Below are positions 23,104-23,263 of a stretch of DNA of 23,263 bases, one piece after another. Every line of letters begins with the position of its first letter. Position 1 is the first letter of the stretch. The DNA comes from a candidate division TA06 bacterium SM23_40 (lineage in GTDB: Bacteria > LJUI01 > SM1-40). The stretch is from the NCBI GenBank assembly GCA_001303705.1, contig LJUI01000024.1, positions 1 through 23,263 of the forward strand, in the 5' to 3' direction. The notes under the pieces were generated by a model that worked only from the letters and a program-made list of their open reading frames with translations, was not told where the DNA came from and made no database searches. A program made the translations under genes and the position numbers.

Positions 23104-23263
23104 TCATCTGCCATCGATGACCCGGAAGCCGATGCCCGCGGCATCATACACTTCCTCGAGGTTGCAGTCGGTCAGACCCATTCTCAGAAGATAGACCGAA
23201 GGCGGTGTGCCGGCAGGTACGGTAACAGATCCGTGTCGTTCGATCGTCGACTCGGCAGGGATG
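23104..23263 (-). CDS. 3' end of a gene entering from the right edge, function unknown
   Basis: The last 52 codons and the TGA of a minus-strand gene whose start is beyond the window. The visible residues include SVTVPAGTPPSVYLLRMGL and NLEEVYDAAGIGFRVIDGR. The composition is that of an ordinary folded protein C-terminus, perhaps secreted, but no family can be named. If the frame moved by one base at the stop, an acidic repeat tail of about 45 residues would follow to a stop at 22968-22970, so the annotated stop may be a recent frameshift. It is upstream of the ABC exporter genes on the same strand but separated by more than 450 nt and a promoter. Confidence 0.55.
   Translation of the reverse strand, partial: IPAESTIERHGSVTVPAGTPPSVYLLRMGLTDCNLEEVYDAAGIGFRVIDGR

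Overview
This 23.3 kb window looks like chromosomal DNA from a moderately GC-rich diderm bacterium. It has a lipobox-bearing export adaptor, sigma70-type promoters (TTGACA/TTGACG, 17-18 bp, TAnnnT), strong purine-rich ribosome binding sites and short intergenic gaps. I saw no rRNA, tRNA, phage, transposase or CRISPR. The phylum cannot be fixed from sequence alone; the mix of an unusual PEPCK, a DUF3795 protein and GT-C membrane enzymes would suit an uncultured candidate phylum (inference).

Layout. 1-520: degenerate tandem repeats, then a promoter. 521-4291: a rubrerythrin-like diiron protein, a secreted metallo-beta-lactamase-fold protein, a small membrane protein and an isocitrate/isopropylmalate-type dehydrogenase, with two perfect 13-bp hairpins separating convergent pairs. 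4376-6876: a thioredoxin-like CPPC protein and a divergent ATP-type PEP carboxykinase (PEPCK), reading in the same direction as the dehydrogenase and probably transcribed PEPCK > thioredoxin > dehydrogenase. 7463-11457: a flotillin/SPFH protein followed by an 809-residue fusion of a class I aspartate aminotransferase to a HprK/PEPCK-superfamily P-loop domain. 11573-12423: a coupled pair, a DUF3795 cysteine-rich protein and a four-helix membrane protein.

12912-22649 is an export and glycan region: an intact lipoprotein membrane-fusion protein (MFP), a 3' remnant of an ABC exporter gene, a GT-C glycosyltransferase, a decayed second MFP, a 46-residue membrane peptide coupled to a second GT-C-like protein, and an intact heterodimeric ABC exporter. 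The two remnants look like reciprocal losses after duplication of an MFP/ABC module: one copy kept the MFP, the other kept the ABC genes. 23104-23263 is the 3' end of a gene entering from the right.

How the genes fit together. Aspartate aminotransferase, PEPCK and isocitrate dehydrogenase meet at the oxaloacetate/2-oxoglutarate/PEP node. The most unusual object is the aminotransferase-kinase fusion, whose P-loop carries Arg instead of Lys and which lies about 2 kb from a PEPCK with all main catalytic residues. The right half probably builds and exports a surface glycan, glycolipid or peptide; the substrate cannot be read from the sequence.
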